Part shown: positions 28,138 through 38,003 of the stretch, piece by piece
How positions within the stretch are numbered: position 1 is the first letter of the stretch
How the letters are laid out: every line of letters starts with the position of its first letter
NCBI RefSeq assembly: GCF_013401555.1
Contig: NZ_CP058552.1
Location: forward strand, 4,898,001-4,962,000
Direction of reading: 5' to 3'
Length of the DNA stretch: 64,000 bases
From: Paenibacillus sp. E222
Lineage (GTDB): Bacteria; Bacillota; Bacilli; Paenibacillales; Paenibacillaceae
Notes under the pieces: generated by a model
What the model saw: the letters and a program-made list of their open reading frames with translations, nothing else
What the model was told of the DNA's origin: nothing
Databases searched by the model: none
Made by a program: the position numbers and the translations under genes

Positions 28138-29346
28138 TTAAGAGGGTGTACTTTCAATTTTCTTAGCAGCTGGGGAGAACAATCCAGCGATCATTACTGC
28201 AATTATTACTACAATTAGGGCATAGAGCAGTCCTACTGATTCTCCTAAAAGTCCAATGAAAGGGGGACCAACCAAAAAAGATAAATAACCTAATGTGGAA
28301 ACGAAAGCAACTCTCTCCGTTGCACCATTGGCATTATCCCCAGCAGCGGACAAACCTACGGGAAATCCTAAAGATGCACCAATTCCCCATAAAAAAACTC
28401 CAGCTGCAGCAAAGTAGAAATTAATATCAAGTATCACAACTGCTAATCCCAATACGGCTAATATTGCAGCTGATACCAATATTGAAACTCGGCCAAAGCG
28501 GTCTAGTAAGAAGCCACCGGATATACGGCCAATTAGCATAGCTAATAAAAAAATACCATATACAATCGTACCTGTAACATGAGTCACCTGGTAAGCATCT
28601 ACAAATAAAATGGGTAACCAATCATTTGCCGTACCTTCTGCCAAAGCCATTCCCATAACAATAATACCAATGTAAAATAGTCTTGATTCTTTGAAAATGC
28701 TAACCTTGGTTTGTGGAGAAGTGAGTGAATGATCAGTTATTAGATCGACTTTTCCTGTTGCCGTCGGTAAATACTTTATACAAATAACTCCAAACAAGAT
28801 AATCACAAAAGCGATAATTATAAAATGTATAAAGACAGGAACTTTTAGTGATATGGCAAGTGACCCTAAGCCTACTCCTAAGAGAGTGCCTCCACTAAAT
28901 GAAGCATGAAGAGCGGGAAGTAATGTTTTATTGGTACTTCGCTCAAGTGCTGCTCCCTCCACATTTTGAGCTACGTCTATAATTCCATAACCAAGCCCGA
29001 AAACAACAAGACCTGAGAAAACTAGTAGCTTTATAGCCAATAGAATGCTAAAACCAGCTATAAGCAATCCTAAGGACAAAATGATAACGCTTAAGGCAAT
29101 TGCTTTTCGTGCTCCTATATGACGGATCACCCAACTTGCAGATACAAGACCAACAATTGCGCCAGCAGCAATTCCAAAAATGATCCAGCCCATCATTGAA
29201 GTAGAAGCATGAAGAATATCTCTTACCTCAGGTGTTCTCGAAGTCCACGAAGAAAAAGCCATTCCCGACAGAGCAAAGAAAATAAACAAAGAAATTTTCC
29301 ACTTGTTAATATTAAGAATTACTGTTATATCATTATTTTGTCCCAC
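28138..29346 (-). CDS. MFS transporter, YbjJ-like
   Basis: A 402-residue, 12-helix major facilitator. SWTSRTPEVRDIL in loop 1 and the SFSGGTLLGVGLGSLA region fit the YbjJ-type inner-membrane group, often grouped with sugar or drug exporters of unknown substrate. It begins at GTG 29346 after GATGAGGT; no in-frame ATG is better placed. The AraC regulator lies divergently upstream and is the probable controller. Confidence 0.8.
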   Translation of the reverse strand: MGQNNDITVILNINKWKISLFIFFALSGMAFSSWTSRTPEVRDILHASTSMMGWIIFGIAAGAIVGLVSASWVIRHIGARKAIALSVIILSLGLLIAGFSILLAIKLLVFSGLVVFGLGYGIIDVAQNVEGAALERSTNKTLLPALHASFSGGTLLGVGLGSLAISLKVPVFIHFIIIAFVIILFGVICIKYLPTATGKVDLITDHSLTSPQTKVSIFKESRLFYIGIIVMGMALAEGTANDWLPILFVDAYQVTHVTGTIVYGIFLLAMLIGRISGGFLLDRFGRVSILVSAAILAVLGLAVVILDINFYFAAAGVFLWGIGASLGFPVGLSAAGDNANGATERVAFVSTLGYLSFLVGPPFIGLLGESVGLLYALIVVIIAVMIAGLFSPAAKKIESTPS

Positions 29347-29494
29347 AAGAGTACCTCATCTTTATTATTTTTTAGATTTGATATTTGTTACTGATCTACC
29401 TTGAGCTTTTTACTTCCTCCGTTTCATTTATAATTAGAATTATTGTTTTCTCTAAACTCTTTTTATTAATTTATCTCTATTTTTCGCTACATAC

Positions 29495-29524
29495 TTGCAG
29501 TATAAAATGAAATTGTAGTACAAT
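29495..29524 (+). promoter_or_regulatory. sigma-A-type promoter of the AraC gene
   Basis: TTGCAG (29495-29500) and TACAAT (29519-29524) are separated by 18 bases, 28 bases before the start codon. Confidence 0.5.
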
Positions 29525-29551
29525 ATCGCCGAATTTCAGGAGGTGTTTGGA

Positions 29552-30478
29552 TTGCAGGGGGTCATATTAACTAACGAACAATATAGGGAAGTTGCCACTC
29601 ACGGTTCAATCAATTTCCCCATTCAATATTATCTAGACGATACGTTATATTTTCATAATCAAACGATTAACCGTCATTGGCATCCTGAGTTAGAGTTTGC
29701 TCTCATTCAAGAAGGGATGGTTGATTATTGGATAGGCGGGAACAAACGAACGCTTGAAGCAGGGGATGGGGTTTTCGTCAATACTCGAGTAATTCATGGT
29801 TATGAAGCTATAGAAAGGGCGTTGGTTCCAAATATCGTTTTTTCTCCGGAATTCATATCAGGTGGAAATCATCTTGTCTTTCAGAAATTTGTGCAACCCA
29901 TAACGTTTTCAACGATTTCAGGACTTTTCTTATATAGAAAAGTGAAATGGCAAGACGAGATTCTTCATTCTTTAAACATAGTGTTTGAATTGATGAATTC
30001 TAAGGATAAGACAAAAGAACTTGATCTTCAGGTATTAATGTCTTCCATATGGAAGACGCTTTACTTGCATCAAGAATCTTATGAAAATTCACCACATTCT
30101 TCAAATTATTATATTCTTCAAACCAGGCTACAACTGATGTTAGATTTCATTTATAAAAATTATGAAAGGAAAGTTCGCCTTACCGATATTGCAGATGCAG
30201 CGAAAGTGAGTAAAAGTGAGGCGTTACGTTGTTTCAAATTAGGTGCTAATATCACCCCAGTTGAGTACTTAATACAGTACCGATTATCAAAAGCAAAAGA
30301 ATTACTCTTAAATTCAGAAAAAAATGTTACTGAAATCGCCTCACATACAGGCTTTGAAAACGTTGGGTATTTTAGTCGAATGTTTAAAAAATATTATGGA
30401 ACAACACCAAGATCACTACGTATAACAAGTCTACAAAAAACAGTGAACGTCCTACGAAGCAATCATCCACATAGGTAA
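29552..30478 (+). CDS. AraC-family regulator with cupin sensor
   Basis: About 308 residues: an N-terminal cupin sensing domain (HWHPELEFALIQEG, then AGDGVFVNTRVIHGY) and a C-terminal pair of AraC helix-turn-helix motifs (VRLTDIADAAKVSKSEALRCF; VTEIASHTGFENVGYFSRMFKKYYG). Start TTG 29552 is 7 bases from AGGAGGT; a GTG at 29543 overlaps the ribosome site and is unlikely. It is divergent from the MFS gene. The ligand is probably a small sugar or related effector; this is inference from the family. Confidence 0.83.
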   Translation: MQGVILTNEQYREVATHGSINFPIQYYLDDTLYFHNQTINRHWHPELEFALIQEGMVDYWIGGNKRTLEAGDGVFVNTRVIHGYEAIERALVPNIVFSPEFISGGNHLVFQKFVQPITFSTISGLFLYRKVKWQDEILHSLNIVFELMNSKDKTKELDLQVLMSSIWKTLYLHQESYENSPHSSNYYILQTRLQLMLDFIYKNYERKVRLTDIADAAKVSKSEALRCFKLGANITPVEYLIQYRLSKAKELLLNSEKNVTEIASHTGFENVGYFSRMFKKYYGTTPRSLRITSLQKTVNVLRSNHPHR

Positions 30479-30486
30479 ATAAAAAC

Positions 30487-30640
30487 TTATTCAGAGGTGA
30501 GCGGCTAATCAAAATGCCAAACTTGAGCTCCGGAATGCAGGTGAAGTCGAGTAATTTATCGAATGATAAGGTGCTATCAGACGGGAATAACCTAGCAGAA
30601 GGGATGGAACGCAGTTGCGGAGGTACTCTTTAATTAATAA
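30487..30640 (+). other. possible group II intron domain I remnant
   Basis: The 705-base interval 30479-31183 has no gene. Its first part has phrases I associate with domain I of bacterial group II introns (GAGCGGCTAATCA, GGAATGCAGGTGAAGTC, GAAGGGATGGAACG), but no intron-encoded protein or domain V is visible. The recognition rests on memory of pattern and is weak. The rest holds a terminator, a small palindrome at 30835-30850 and a cre-like site. Confidence 0.22.
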
Positions 30641-30781
30641 TTATCTTCAACAGACGACACGTCTCCCAGTAGCTTGCACTTCAAAGAAATATATGAAGTT
30701 GAATTAGCAGACAGTATTCCCTCACAGATAAGAACCCTATTCATGAAACTGTCCGAGATGGAGGACGCGCTACCTGTATGA

Positions 30782-30812
30782 AGGATGACGGCATTCACCG
30801 ATCATCCTTTTT
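30782..30812 (+). terminator. intrinsic terminator downstream of the AraC gene region
   Basis: AGGATGA and TCATCCT arms with a 13-base loop, followed by TTTT. Confidence 0.65.
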
Positions 30813-31066
30813 GATATTCGCCACTTTTTGTACATGCTCTACATAGAGCAACAATCTGCACATGTAAAGGAACATTTCAAGCGTCCAACAACTTCAACCA
30901 TGACAATAAAAAACGAACTACTGCAAAAAAATGCTACTGGAAAACTTCACGCATGCCGAATGATTCGCTTCTTTGCTTGATTATTTCATTGGTCTAACTT
31001 TCGTTCAATTGGTGTTGAAATGTATGTCATACCAGATGAATGGATATGAATTTCCTATATGATTAG

Positions 31067-31080
31067 GAAAAACGTTTGCT
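31067..31080 (+). promoter_or_regulatory. CcpA cre-like site upstream of the PTS operon
   Basis: GAAAAACGTTTGCT matches 12 of 14 cre positions about 105 bases before the regulator start. No clear promoter could be assigned. Confidence 0.3.
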
Positions 31081-31183
31081 TCTCTAATGTGGATGATTTC
31101 GCTTACAATTATCCCAATCCAGTGCGGAATGTATTTTATGCTAGCCGTCAGGAGGAGGTGGCAACAAACAGGAGGAGACCATT

Positions 31184-33118
31184 ATGAACAAAAGGCATCT
31201 GGATATACTTCTCCATTTGTTAGATACAAATAGCCCAGTCAAAGGGAGTGCACTAGCTCAGTTATTTAATGTGAGTGATCGCACGATTCGGTCAGATATA
31301 CGGGCCATTAATGCAGAGCTTCATAGACAAAATATGGAGATCCAATCATCCAAACAATGGGGGTACTACATCGAAGATTGGTCCAAGTCGGAAGTTCGTA
31401 AATTGCTCAATCGGTTATGGGAAGAAGAACCAATATCTGTTTTACCTGACACTCCCATTGAAAGAATTACTTACATCGTATTTGCACTCTCTTTTTCAAC
31501 CAGGTACCTAAGTATGGAAAAACTGGCAGAAGATATTTACGTATCCAAAACGACAATTAGCTCGGATGTGAAGCGACTACAAGAAATTATTGAACAAATT
31601 CCTGAGCTGGAATTAAAGGTCTCAGCAACGAAGGGATTGCTGCTCGTTGGTAGTGAAATTTCCAAAAGGGCACTAATGTTTTACGTTCTACAGCTGGAAT
31701 TGACTCATAAAAAGATGGAGATGACGAGTAGGCTCAGGATTGCTTTGCCTACAGAAAACTTAAACGATAGTTTGCTAGATCTACAAAAATTAATTATTAA
31801 TATGCTGAACACAGGGGGATTTTTCTTAACGGATCATGAAGTTGTTTCTTTATCCTTTGACTTTTATATTACGTTTAAGCGTATCGAGCAGGGCTTCGGT
31901 ATCGTAACTCCGGTTAACGAAAACTTAGATATGGAACTGACTTCCATATTAAAAAAAGGGCTGACAGGGATTACTCAATGGATAGATGACAATGAGATTG
32001 GTTATCTACAACAGCGATTACGTTCCAAGCGGCTTTTAAACAAACAGAGTGGTCAGTTGAATGGTTCTGGTGATGAAGCAGCATATATAGTTGATCGTTT
32101 ATTAGATGACATTCAACAAAGATTTGGTATTATTTTCAGTGAAAATACGGTGCTTAAAAATAATCTTATTCAACATATTTACCCGCTAATTTATCGCTTA
32201 AGGACCCATACCTTTGAGTTTAATCCTTTGAAGGAAGAGACAAGGCGCAAATATCCTTTTGCGTTTGAGATGTCTAATGTGTTAGTGCCAATCATTCATA
32301 ACCAATACGGGCTTATTCTTAACGAATCCGAGCTTGCGTTTATTGCATTGCATCTTGCCGTCGCATTGGAAGAAGTCTTCGAGAAACCTTCTGTAGCCAT
32401 ATTGTGCGGGTCTGGATTAGCAACGGCTCAAATCCTGTACCGTCGTGTCATGTCCTACTACGGAGAACGCGTCGATTTGATTGGGTGGTATTCTGTCTAC
32501 CAGTTGGACGCTTTGCTTCGCGGAGAATTCGGCAAGGTAGATCTGTTGATCACTACCATTCCGATAGAACAAGAAGTGGATATCCCTTTACTTTTGGTCA
32601 ACCCTTTATTGTCCAAATCAGACATGGCTCAAGTGGAAGGCTATTTAACGGGATCTATGATGACGCAACTACCATTGAATGAGGAAATCACAGACACCTC
32701 CTTTTTCAATGAACATTGTTTCCACTACTTTAAGGAAAGTCTGGATTATGTATCCATAATGAAGCAAATGGCTCACAGCTTGTTAGAACAACAAGCCATC
32801 GAGGATATTGATGAGTTCATTACTTCGGTGTTGGTACGAGAACGGATGCAATCCACAGTATTTGGCAACGCCATCGCAATGCCGCATGCCATGGATTACC
32901 AGGCAGAGTATACATTGGTCTCCATTGGTGTCCTAAAAGAAGGTATCAGACATGCAGGAAAAAAAATCAAAGTCGTTCTCTTGGTGGCTATTAATCCAAA
33001 AGAAAAAGACAAATTAAAGCAACTATACAAGATGATTGAACATATTCTTGATCGCGAGGATATCAGAGACCTCTCACGGGCAAGTAATTTTGAACAGTTC
33101 ATTCAATATATAGACTAA
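31184..33118 (+). CDS. PTS-regulated transcriptional activator, LicR/BglG type
   Basis: A 644-residue activator controlled by PTS phosphorylation. In order: HTH_11 (about 1-65, SDRTIRSDIRAIN), Mga-like helix-turn-helix (about 80-165, SKTTISSDVKRL), two PRD domains (about 190-400), an EIIB-like domain (about 405-490, with Cys in ILCGSGLATAQ) and an EIIA-like domain (about 505-644, His in AIAMPHAMDY). The start ATG 31184 follows AGGAGGAG. It heads an operon with its own PTS genes, so it should sense the flux through that transporter and activate the operon when substrate is present and glucose absent. Confidence 0.88.
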   Translation: MNKRHLDILLHLLDTNSPVKGSALAQLFNVSDRTIRSDIRAINAELHRQNMEIQSSKQWGYYIEDWSKSEVRKLLNRLWEEEPISVLPDTPIERITYIVFALSFSTRYLSMEKLAEDIYVSKTTISSDVKRLQEIIEQIPELELKVSATKGLLLVGSEISKRALMFYVLQLELTHKKMEMTSRLRIALPTENLNDSLLDLQKLIINMLNTGGFFLTDHEVVSLSFDFYITFKRIEQGFGIVTPVNENLDMELTSILKKGLTGITQWIDDNEIGYLQQRLRSKRLLNKQSGQLNGSGDEAAYIVDRLLDDIQQRFGIIFSENTVLKNNLIQHIYPLIYRLRTHTFEFNPLKEETRRKYPFAFEMSNVLVPIIHNQYGLILNESELAFIALHLAVALEEVFEKPSVAILCGSGLATAQILYRRVMSYYGERVDLIGWYSVYQLDALLRGEFGKVDLLITTIPIEQEVDIPLLLVNPLLSKSDMAQVEGYLTGSMMTQLPLNEEITDTSFFNEHCFHYFKESLDYVSIMKQMAHSLLEQQAIEDIDEFITSVLVRERMQSTVFGNAIAMPHAMDYQAEYTLVSIGVLKEGIRHAGKKIKVVLLVAINPKEKDKLKQLYKMIEHILDREDIRDLSRASNFEQFIQYID

Positions 33119-33135
33119 AAGGAGAGAATATTAGG

Positions 33136-33441
33136 ATGAATATTATATTAGTATGTGCTGGCGGAATGTCTACAAGCATTTTGGTAACAAAAATGAAGAA
33201 AGCTTTGGCGCCGGAACAACAGGATTGGAATATTGAAGCACACCCGATCGGAGAATTGTCCGAGTACATCGATCGGTTTGACGTTGTTCTGCTCGGACCA
33301 CAAGTATCCCACAAGCTAAAAAGTGTAGAGAAAGAGTTTGGCCCAACAGGTAAGCCTATTGCTGTGATTAACAGCCTCGACTATGGTATGGGGAAAGGTG
33401 ATAAAGTTCTTCGTTTTGCAATGGATCTTAAGAGTAATTAA
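33136..33441 (+). CDS. PTS EIIB, lactose/cellobiose family
   Basis: A 101-residue cytoplasmic phosphocarrier. The active Cys is residue 8 in ILVCAGGMSTS, the standard EIIB-Lac/Cel P-loop. Start ATG 33136 lies 17 bases after the regulator stop, preceded by AAGGAGAG. It passes phosphate from the EIIA encoded next to the incoming disaccharide on EIIC. Confidence 0.9.
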   Translation: MNIILVCAGGMSTSILVTKMKKALAPEQQDWNIEAHPIGELSEYIDRFDVVLLGPQVSHKLKSVEKEFGPTGKPIAVINSLDYGMGKGDKVLRFAMDLKSN

Positions 33442-33470
33442 ATAATTCATAGATAAAGAGGGATAGATAT

Positions 33471-33788
33471 ATGGAAATCAATACTGAACAACATATAATG
33501 AGTATTATTTTGCACTCGGGAGAAGCGAACAAAAAAGCGTTTGCCGCTCTGGCTGAAGTGCGGAAAAGGGATTTTGAACAAGCAAGAACTCTGATCAAAG
33601 AAGCTTCTGTCGAATCCGTTAAAGCACATAAAATTCAAACCAAGTTGATTCAACAGGATGCAGCGAGTGAGGAAAAGCTTGAAATGAGTCTTTTGGTTGT
33701 TCATGCACAAGACCATCTGATGAAATCGTTACTTACGATAGATTTGATTGAAGAATTAATTGAAGTATTTAGTGATCTCCACACATAA
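33471..33788 (+). CDS. PTS EIIA, lactose/cellobiose family
   Basis: A 105-residue helical protein that forms trimers in this family. The HAQDHLM motif near residues 79-85 carries the phosphorylated His region. It lies 29 bases after EIIB and 33 bases before EIIC in the same operon. Together with EIIB and EIIC it forms one complete permease. Confidence 0.9.
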   Translation: MEINTEQHIMSIILHSGEANKKAFAALAEVRKRDFEQARTLIKEASVESVKAHKIQTKLIQQDAASEEKLEMSLLVVHAQDHLMKSLLTIDLIEELIEVFSDLHT

Positions 33789-33821
33789 CAAGAACATTGG
33801 TTGAGAAAGAGGGAGTAACAG

Positions 33822-35087
33822 ATGGCAATTCGTATGGAAGCGGTAACAGATAAACTCCAACAGTTTGCTGGAATTTTGCAGGAAAACAAATATTTCGATT
33901 CAATTACCAAAGGATTAATGGGGATCATGCCTATCATTTTTATTGGTTCGATAGCTGCTCTTCTAAAAGGCTTACCGATCCAGATTTATCAGGACTTTTT
34001 ATCGAACAGTGGAATTATAGATTATCTAACTTTAATCGGGAAATTAACAACAGATATGATTGCACTCTACGCTGTGTTCAGCATCGCATATGCGATGTCC
34101 CGCAATTTCAAGCAAGATGGCCTGAACGCCGGATTGCTTGCTTTGCTCAGTTTTTTGCTCCTAACACCGATTACTATTGAAGAGAGTGGAGAGTACGTTT
34201 TGACTTTTCAATGGTTGGGAGCAACAGGACTCTTTATCTCCATCTTAATCGGCTTACTGGTCGGAAGATTATATGCAATATTAGTTTCTAAAGGTGTTGC
34301 CATCAAGATGCCTGACGGGGTTCCTCCTTCCGTTGCCAAGTCATTCGCTGGACTCATTCCGGGTATTCTTATAGTGGCAGTGGTTGTAATCATCAACGTA
34401 TTATTCAAAATGACACATTATGAAAGCGTTCATAATTTTGTATATGAACTACTTCAAACACCGTTACAAAGTTTGGGTGGAACGTACTGGGCATTCCTAC
34501 TCACCATAGGATTTCTTAGCCAAATTTTTTGGGTCATCGGTATCCACGGTGCCATGGTTACGTTATCGGTAATGATGCCCATTTTCATGGCACTCGATAT
34601 TGAGAATCTATCTGCCTACTCAGCAGGGCTACCACTTCCCAATATTGTCGGCATGAACTTTATGTTTGTGTATGGAATTGGGGCAGGATGTTCCATCGGT
34701 CTTGCATTCTTGTTCCTGGTTGCCAAAAGCAAGCGCTACAAGCAACTTGGAAAAATCACTGCGCCGTCAGCTGTGTTCGGAATCAGTGAACCCACTATTT
34801 TCGGTGCACCCATAATTCTGAATCCGGTTCTCGCAGTACCTTTTATTATTAGTCCAATCATCAGTTATTCTCTGGCATATTTCCTAACGGTGGTCGACAT
34901 TCTTCCTCGTCTTGGTCTGCAGGTACCTATGGGATTGCCACCAATCATTAATGGTTTTTTGTCAGGCGGATGGCGTGTAGCAGCTTTCCAAGTCGTTCTG
35001 ATCGCAATCTCTCTTGTCACCTACTATCCATTCTTCAAATCGATGGATAAACAGGCGGTACGAGATGAAATAGAGGTGAAGGCATAA
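33822..35087 (+). CDS. PTS EIIC, lactose/cellobiose family
   Basis: A 421-residue membrane channel of the CelB type, with about ten predicted helices. IPIIFIGSIAALLKGLP-like N-terminal sequence, WVIGIHGAMV and GISEPTIFGAPIILNP are family signatures for sugar binding. ATG 33822 follows AGAGGGAG. Its stop overlaps the start of the GH3 gene by one base, so channel and hydrolase are translationally coupled, a strong sign that the GH3 cleaves what this transporter delivers. Confidence 0.9.
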   Translation: MAIRMEAVTDKLQQFAGILQENKYFDSITKGLMGIMPIIFIGSIAALLKGLPIQIYQDFLSNSGIIDYLTLIGKLTTDMIALYAVFSIAYAMSRNFKQDGLNAGLLALLSFLLLTPITIEESGEYVLTFQWLGATGLFISILIGLLVGRLYAILVSKGVAIKMPDGVPPSVAKSFAGLIPGILIVAVVVIINVLFKMTHYESVHNFVYELLQTPLQSLGGTYWAFLLTIGFLSQIFWVIGIHGAMVTLSVMMPIFMALDIENLSAYSAGLPLPNIVGMNFMFVYGIGAGCSIGLAFLFLVAKSKRYKQLGKITAPSAVFGISEPTIFGAPIILNPVLAVPFIISPIISYSLAYFLTVVDILPRLGLQVPMGLPPIINGFLSGGWRVAAFQVVLIAISLVTYYPFFKSMDKQAVRDEIEVKA

Positions 35088-37624
35088 TGACTCAAGGCGT
35101 ATGGAGTAGTATCGCTAGGACCGATGTCTTAAATATGAAGTTTGTTTTTGAGATTACAAGAGCGAAAGAGCCCTCGACTCAACCGAGTATAAAAATGCGA
35201 ATGGAACCGTTCGACTTCCATGTGCAATTCAAGCAGACTTCATTTGAACAAAATCAACTGAAAGCAACAGGTTTTTCACACTTTTTTGGAGAAAGGCCGA
35301 TTGAGTTAGAGTTATCCTTTTCTGTAGAAGAAGAGTTTGAAGGTTGTATTCTTTTTCCGAAAATTGGACGATTGGAACTTCAAGGCTCCAGGGGAGAAGG
35401 GCCTTCCTTGCTGGCTGAACTAAAAGAAGAAATTCGACAATTGCCACCAAGGGAAATGAAGGAGCGCATCGATGAAGAGATTGCAAATGAAGTCGACGCA
35501 CTGCTTGCCCGCATGACGCTAAAAGACAAGATCGGTCAGATGAGTCAAACGATGGCTTCCGCTTTCTCCTTTGGAAATACCGTTCTTGCAGACTCTCCTC
35601 AGAAGATGGTAGAAGAGGGCCGTGTGGGCTCCATTTTGGGTGCATTCGATATGAATAAAATATACGAGTTGCAGCGCATAGCGGTCGAAAAATCGCCTCT
35701 CGGCATTCCGCTATTCTTCAACGCTGACGTTATCCACGGCTATCAGACCATTTTCCCGGTTCCTCTGGCATGGTCATGCAGCTGGGATCTGGATACGATC
35801 AGGGAAGCAGCCTCCATATCGGCCAAAGAAGCCGCAGCATCTGGCGTCACGTACAATCATGGACCCATGGTCGACGTCACGCGTGATCCGCGATGGGGGC
35901 GTGTCGTCGAAGGAGCGGGGGAAGATCCATTTTTGGGATCAGCGATTGCAAAAGCTTTGGTGGAGGGTTATCAAGGGAAATCGCTCTCAGATCCAAACAC
36001 AATCATCGCTTGTCTAAAACATTTTGTGGCCTATGGTGCAGTTGAGGCAGGACGCGATTACAACACCGTCGATGTGTCCGAACAACGTTTAAGAGAAGTG
36101 TACTTGCCACCTTTCCAAGCGGGGGTGGAGGCAGGCGCAGGTTCGGTCATGAATTCGTTTAACACGATTAATGGTGTGCCTGTAGCAGGGAATAAAGATA
36201 TACTGAAGACATTGCTTCGCGAAGACCTTGGCTTCGAAGGCATAGTTATATCCGATTATGGATCGATCTCCGAGTTAATCCTGCACGGCGTAGCCAAGGA
36301 CAGGAAGCAGGCAGCGCAGCAGGCAATTGATGCTACATTGGATATTGAAATGGTCACATCTGTCTATGCTGAAGTATTGCCGCAATTGGTTGAAGAGGGG
36401 CTGGTGCAGGAATCACAACTGGATGAGGCTGTGAAACGAATACTCACCCTTAAGTATAGAACGGGTATTATGGATGATCCCTATCGTTATATCCGTCCTG
36501 AAGAGGCGGAGCAACTGTATATGTCTGACGAGCATCTCCGTGTAAGCCTTGATCTTGCACGCAAATCGATTGTACTCCTTAAAAACAATCAAATTCTTCC
36601 GTTATCACGAAGCCAAGACTCAACCATTGCTCTCATTGGCCCCTTTGGTAATAGTAAGGATTTGTTAGGTTCATGGCAATTTTCGAATTACTCAGATCAG
36701 ACGGTTACGATTCGAGAAGGGATATCCAGCAAGCTGATCAATCCCGAAAAACTACGGATCGTCAAAGGATGCGATGTCGATCAGGTTTTAGAAGGGGGAG
36801 TAGACCAGGCAATCCAAGCGGCTATTAAGAGTGACATTGTAATCTTGTCATTGGGTGAAGGTAGCGATGAATCCGGAGAAGCCGCTTCAAAATCACAGCT
36901 TACGTTGCCTGAAGCACAGCTTCATTTGGCGCGAGAAGTGATAAAGACAGGTAAGCCAGTCATTATACTACTGACCAATGGACGTCCTCTTGTGCTTAAG
37001 GAATTGGAAGAACAGGCTGCTGCCATTGTTGAGACATGGTACCTTGGATCACAGTCAGGCCATGCTATTGCGGATGTATTATTTGGCGATTACAACCCTT
37101 CCGGAAAATTAACGATGAGTTTTCCACGGAACGAGGGACAAATCCCGGTATATTATAATCATTTCAACACAGGGAGACCGGTTAGTGTTCGCCAAGGGAA
37201 ATATGCTTCCAAGTATTTGGATACACCGAATGATCCACTCTACAGTTTCGGTTATGGCATGAGCTATACCTCATACGAGTATTCAGATATTAGTCTGAAC
37301 ACAACACGTTTGTGTCGGAATGAAGAACTCACAGTTACGATTATTGTGCGGAATGTTGGCTCATCTGAAGGTGAAGAGATTGTGCAGATGTATGTTCAAG
37401 ACATCACAGGAAGTGTTGTCAGACCTGTGAAAGAATTAAAAGGATTCGTTAAGATTAGACTTAAACCTGGTGAGAGTCAAACCGTTGAATTCAAAATTAA
37501 TGAGGCGATTTTGAAGTTCTATGATCAAAAGGGCGATTTTGTGGCAGAAGAAGGAGAATTTACAGTATTTATTGGACCTAATTCGACGGAATTACACAGT
37601 AGGAACTTTGAATTAATCGATTAA
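35087..37624 (+). CDS. GH3 beta-glycosidase with unrecognised N-terminal domain
   Basis: An 845-residue cytoplasmic GH3 enzyme. The conserved catalytic part starts near residue 135 (LLARMTLKDKIGQM), with KHFVAYG, the nucleophile Asp in IVISDYGS near 390 and the acid/base loop DESGEAASK. A C-terminal FnIII-like domain ends it. The first 130 residues form a predominantly beta-stranded domain (PFDFHVQFKQT, GRLELQGSR) followed by a charged helix; the GH3 at 9.4 kb lacks it and I do not recognise it. PTS import normally yields a phosphodisaccharide, usually split by GH1 or GH4, so this enzyme may tolerate or bind a 6-phospho group. That is inference. Confidence 0.83.
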   Translation: MTQGVWSSIARTDVLNMKFVFEITRAKEPSTQPSIKMRMEPFDFHVQFKQTSFEQNQLKATGFSHFFGERPIELELSFSVEEEFEGCILFPKIGRLELQGSRGEGPSLLAELKEEIRQLPPREMKERIDEEIANEVDALLARMTLKDKIGQMSQTMASAFSFGNTVLADSPQKMVEEGRVGSILGAFDMNKIYELQRIAVEKSPLGIPLFFNADVIHGYQTIFPVPLAWSCSWDLDTIREAASISAKEAAASGVTYNHGPMVDVTRDPRWGRVVEGAGEDPFLGSAIAKALVEGYQGKSLSDPNTIIACLKHFVAYGAVEAGRDYNTVDVSEQRLREVYLPPFQAGVEAGAGSVMNSFNTINGVPVAGNKDILKTLLREDLGFEGIVISDYGSISELILHGVAKDRKQAAQQAIDATLDIEMVTSVYAEVLPQLVEEGLVQESQLDEAVKRILTLKYRTGIMDDPYRYIRPEEAEQLYMSDEHLRVSLDLARKSIVLLKNNQILPLSRSQDSTIALIGPFGNSKDLLGSWQFSNYSDQTVTIREGISSKLINPEKLRIVKGCDVDQVLEGGVDQAIQAAIKSDIVILSLGEGSDESGEAASKSQLTLPEAQLHLAREVIKTGKPVIILLTNGRPLVLKELEEQAAAIVETWYLGSQSGHAIADVLFGDYNPSGKLTMSFPRNEGQIPVYYNHFNTGRPVSVRQGKYASKYLDTPNDPLYSFGYGMSYTSYEYSDISLNTTRLCRNEELTVTIIVRNVGSSEGEEIVQMYVQDITGSVVRPVKELKGFVKIRLKPGESQTVEFKINEAILKFYDQKGDFVAEEGEFTVFIGPNSTELHSRNFELID

Positions 37625-37637
37625 AGTGAAGCCTCGA

Positions 37638-37675
37638 GAGACAAGAATACAGTTCCATTGAAAGTCGCTATGTTG
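37638..37675 (+). repeat. fragment (F) of the paired-arm repeat
   Basis: GAGACAAGAATACAGTTCC followed by ATTGAAAGTCGCTAT matches the left arm and first half of the inner hairpin of the copies at 38.0 and 41.1 kb, then the similarity ends 15 to 25 bases before the IS3 fragment. Confidence 0.45.
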
Positions 37676-37757
37676 GTATTATCCCCTTTTAGTAGACAAG
37701 AGAAAAAAGACATCTGTTAAGATGGACTTAATCTTGTCAAACGAAGGGGGTTTTTTC

Positions 37758-38003
37758 ATGGCTAAAAAAGGACAAACTTTCCGGCGTTACTCCTTGGAAT
37801 TGAAATTGGAGGCGGCCCGGCTGGTCAACGAGGAACATATGAGCATACGTGAAGTAGCGACACGTTTAAATATTCAAAATAAATCTCAGGTACAAGTGTG
37901 GGCAGCAAAAGCGAAACAGGGAATGAGTCTAGAACCTGCTACATCCAAACGGGGACGCCTTAGAACCAAGTTTTCTAGTATGGAAGAAGAGATGGCCGTC
38001 GAG
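37758..38003 (+). pseudogene. IS3-family transposase orfA fragment
   Basis: About 80 codons of an IS3-type orfA: helix-turn-helix start KKGQTFRRYSLELKLEAA, MSIREVATRLNIQNKSQVQ and the tail RGRLRTKFSSMEEEMA. ATG 37758 follows AACGAAGGGGG. Family orfA proteins continue into a coiled region and orfB; both are missing. The frame runs on into repeat copy B from 38004 and codes nonsense until 38159. The sequence from about 37690 (ACAAGAGAAAAAAGACATC) is probably the left end of the element. Confidence 0.65.

Noticed and set aside
30514..30633. 39-codon ORF after the AraC gene
   Set aside because: No ribosome site and no protein-like pattern; the stretch looks more like a structured-RNA remnant.
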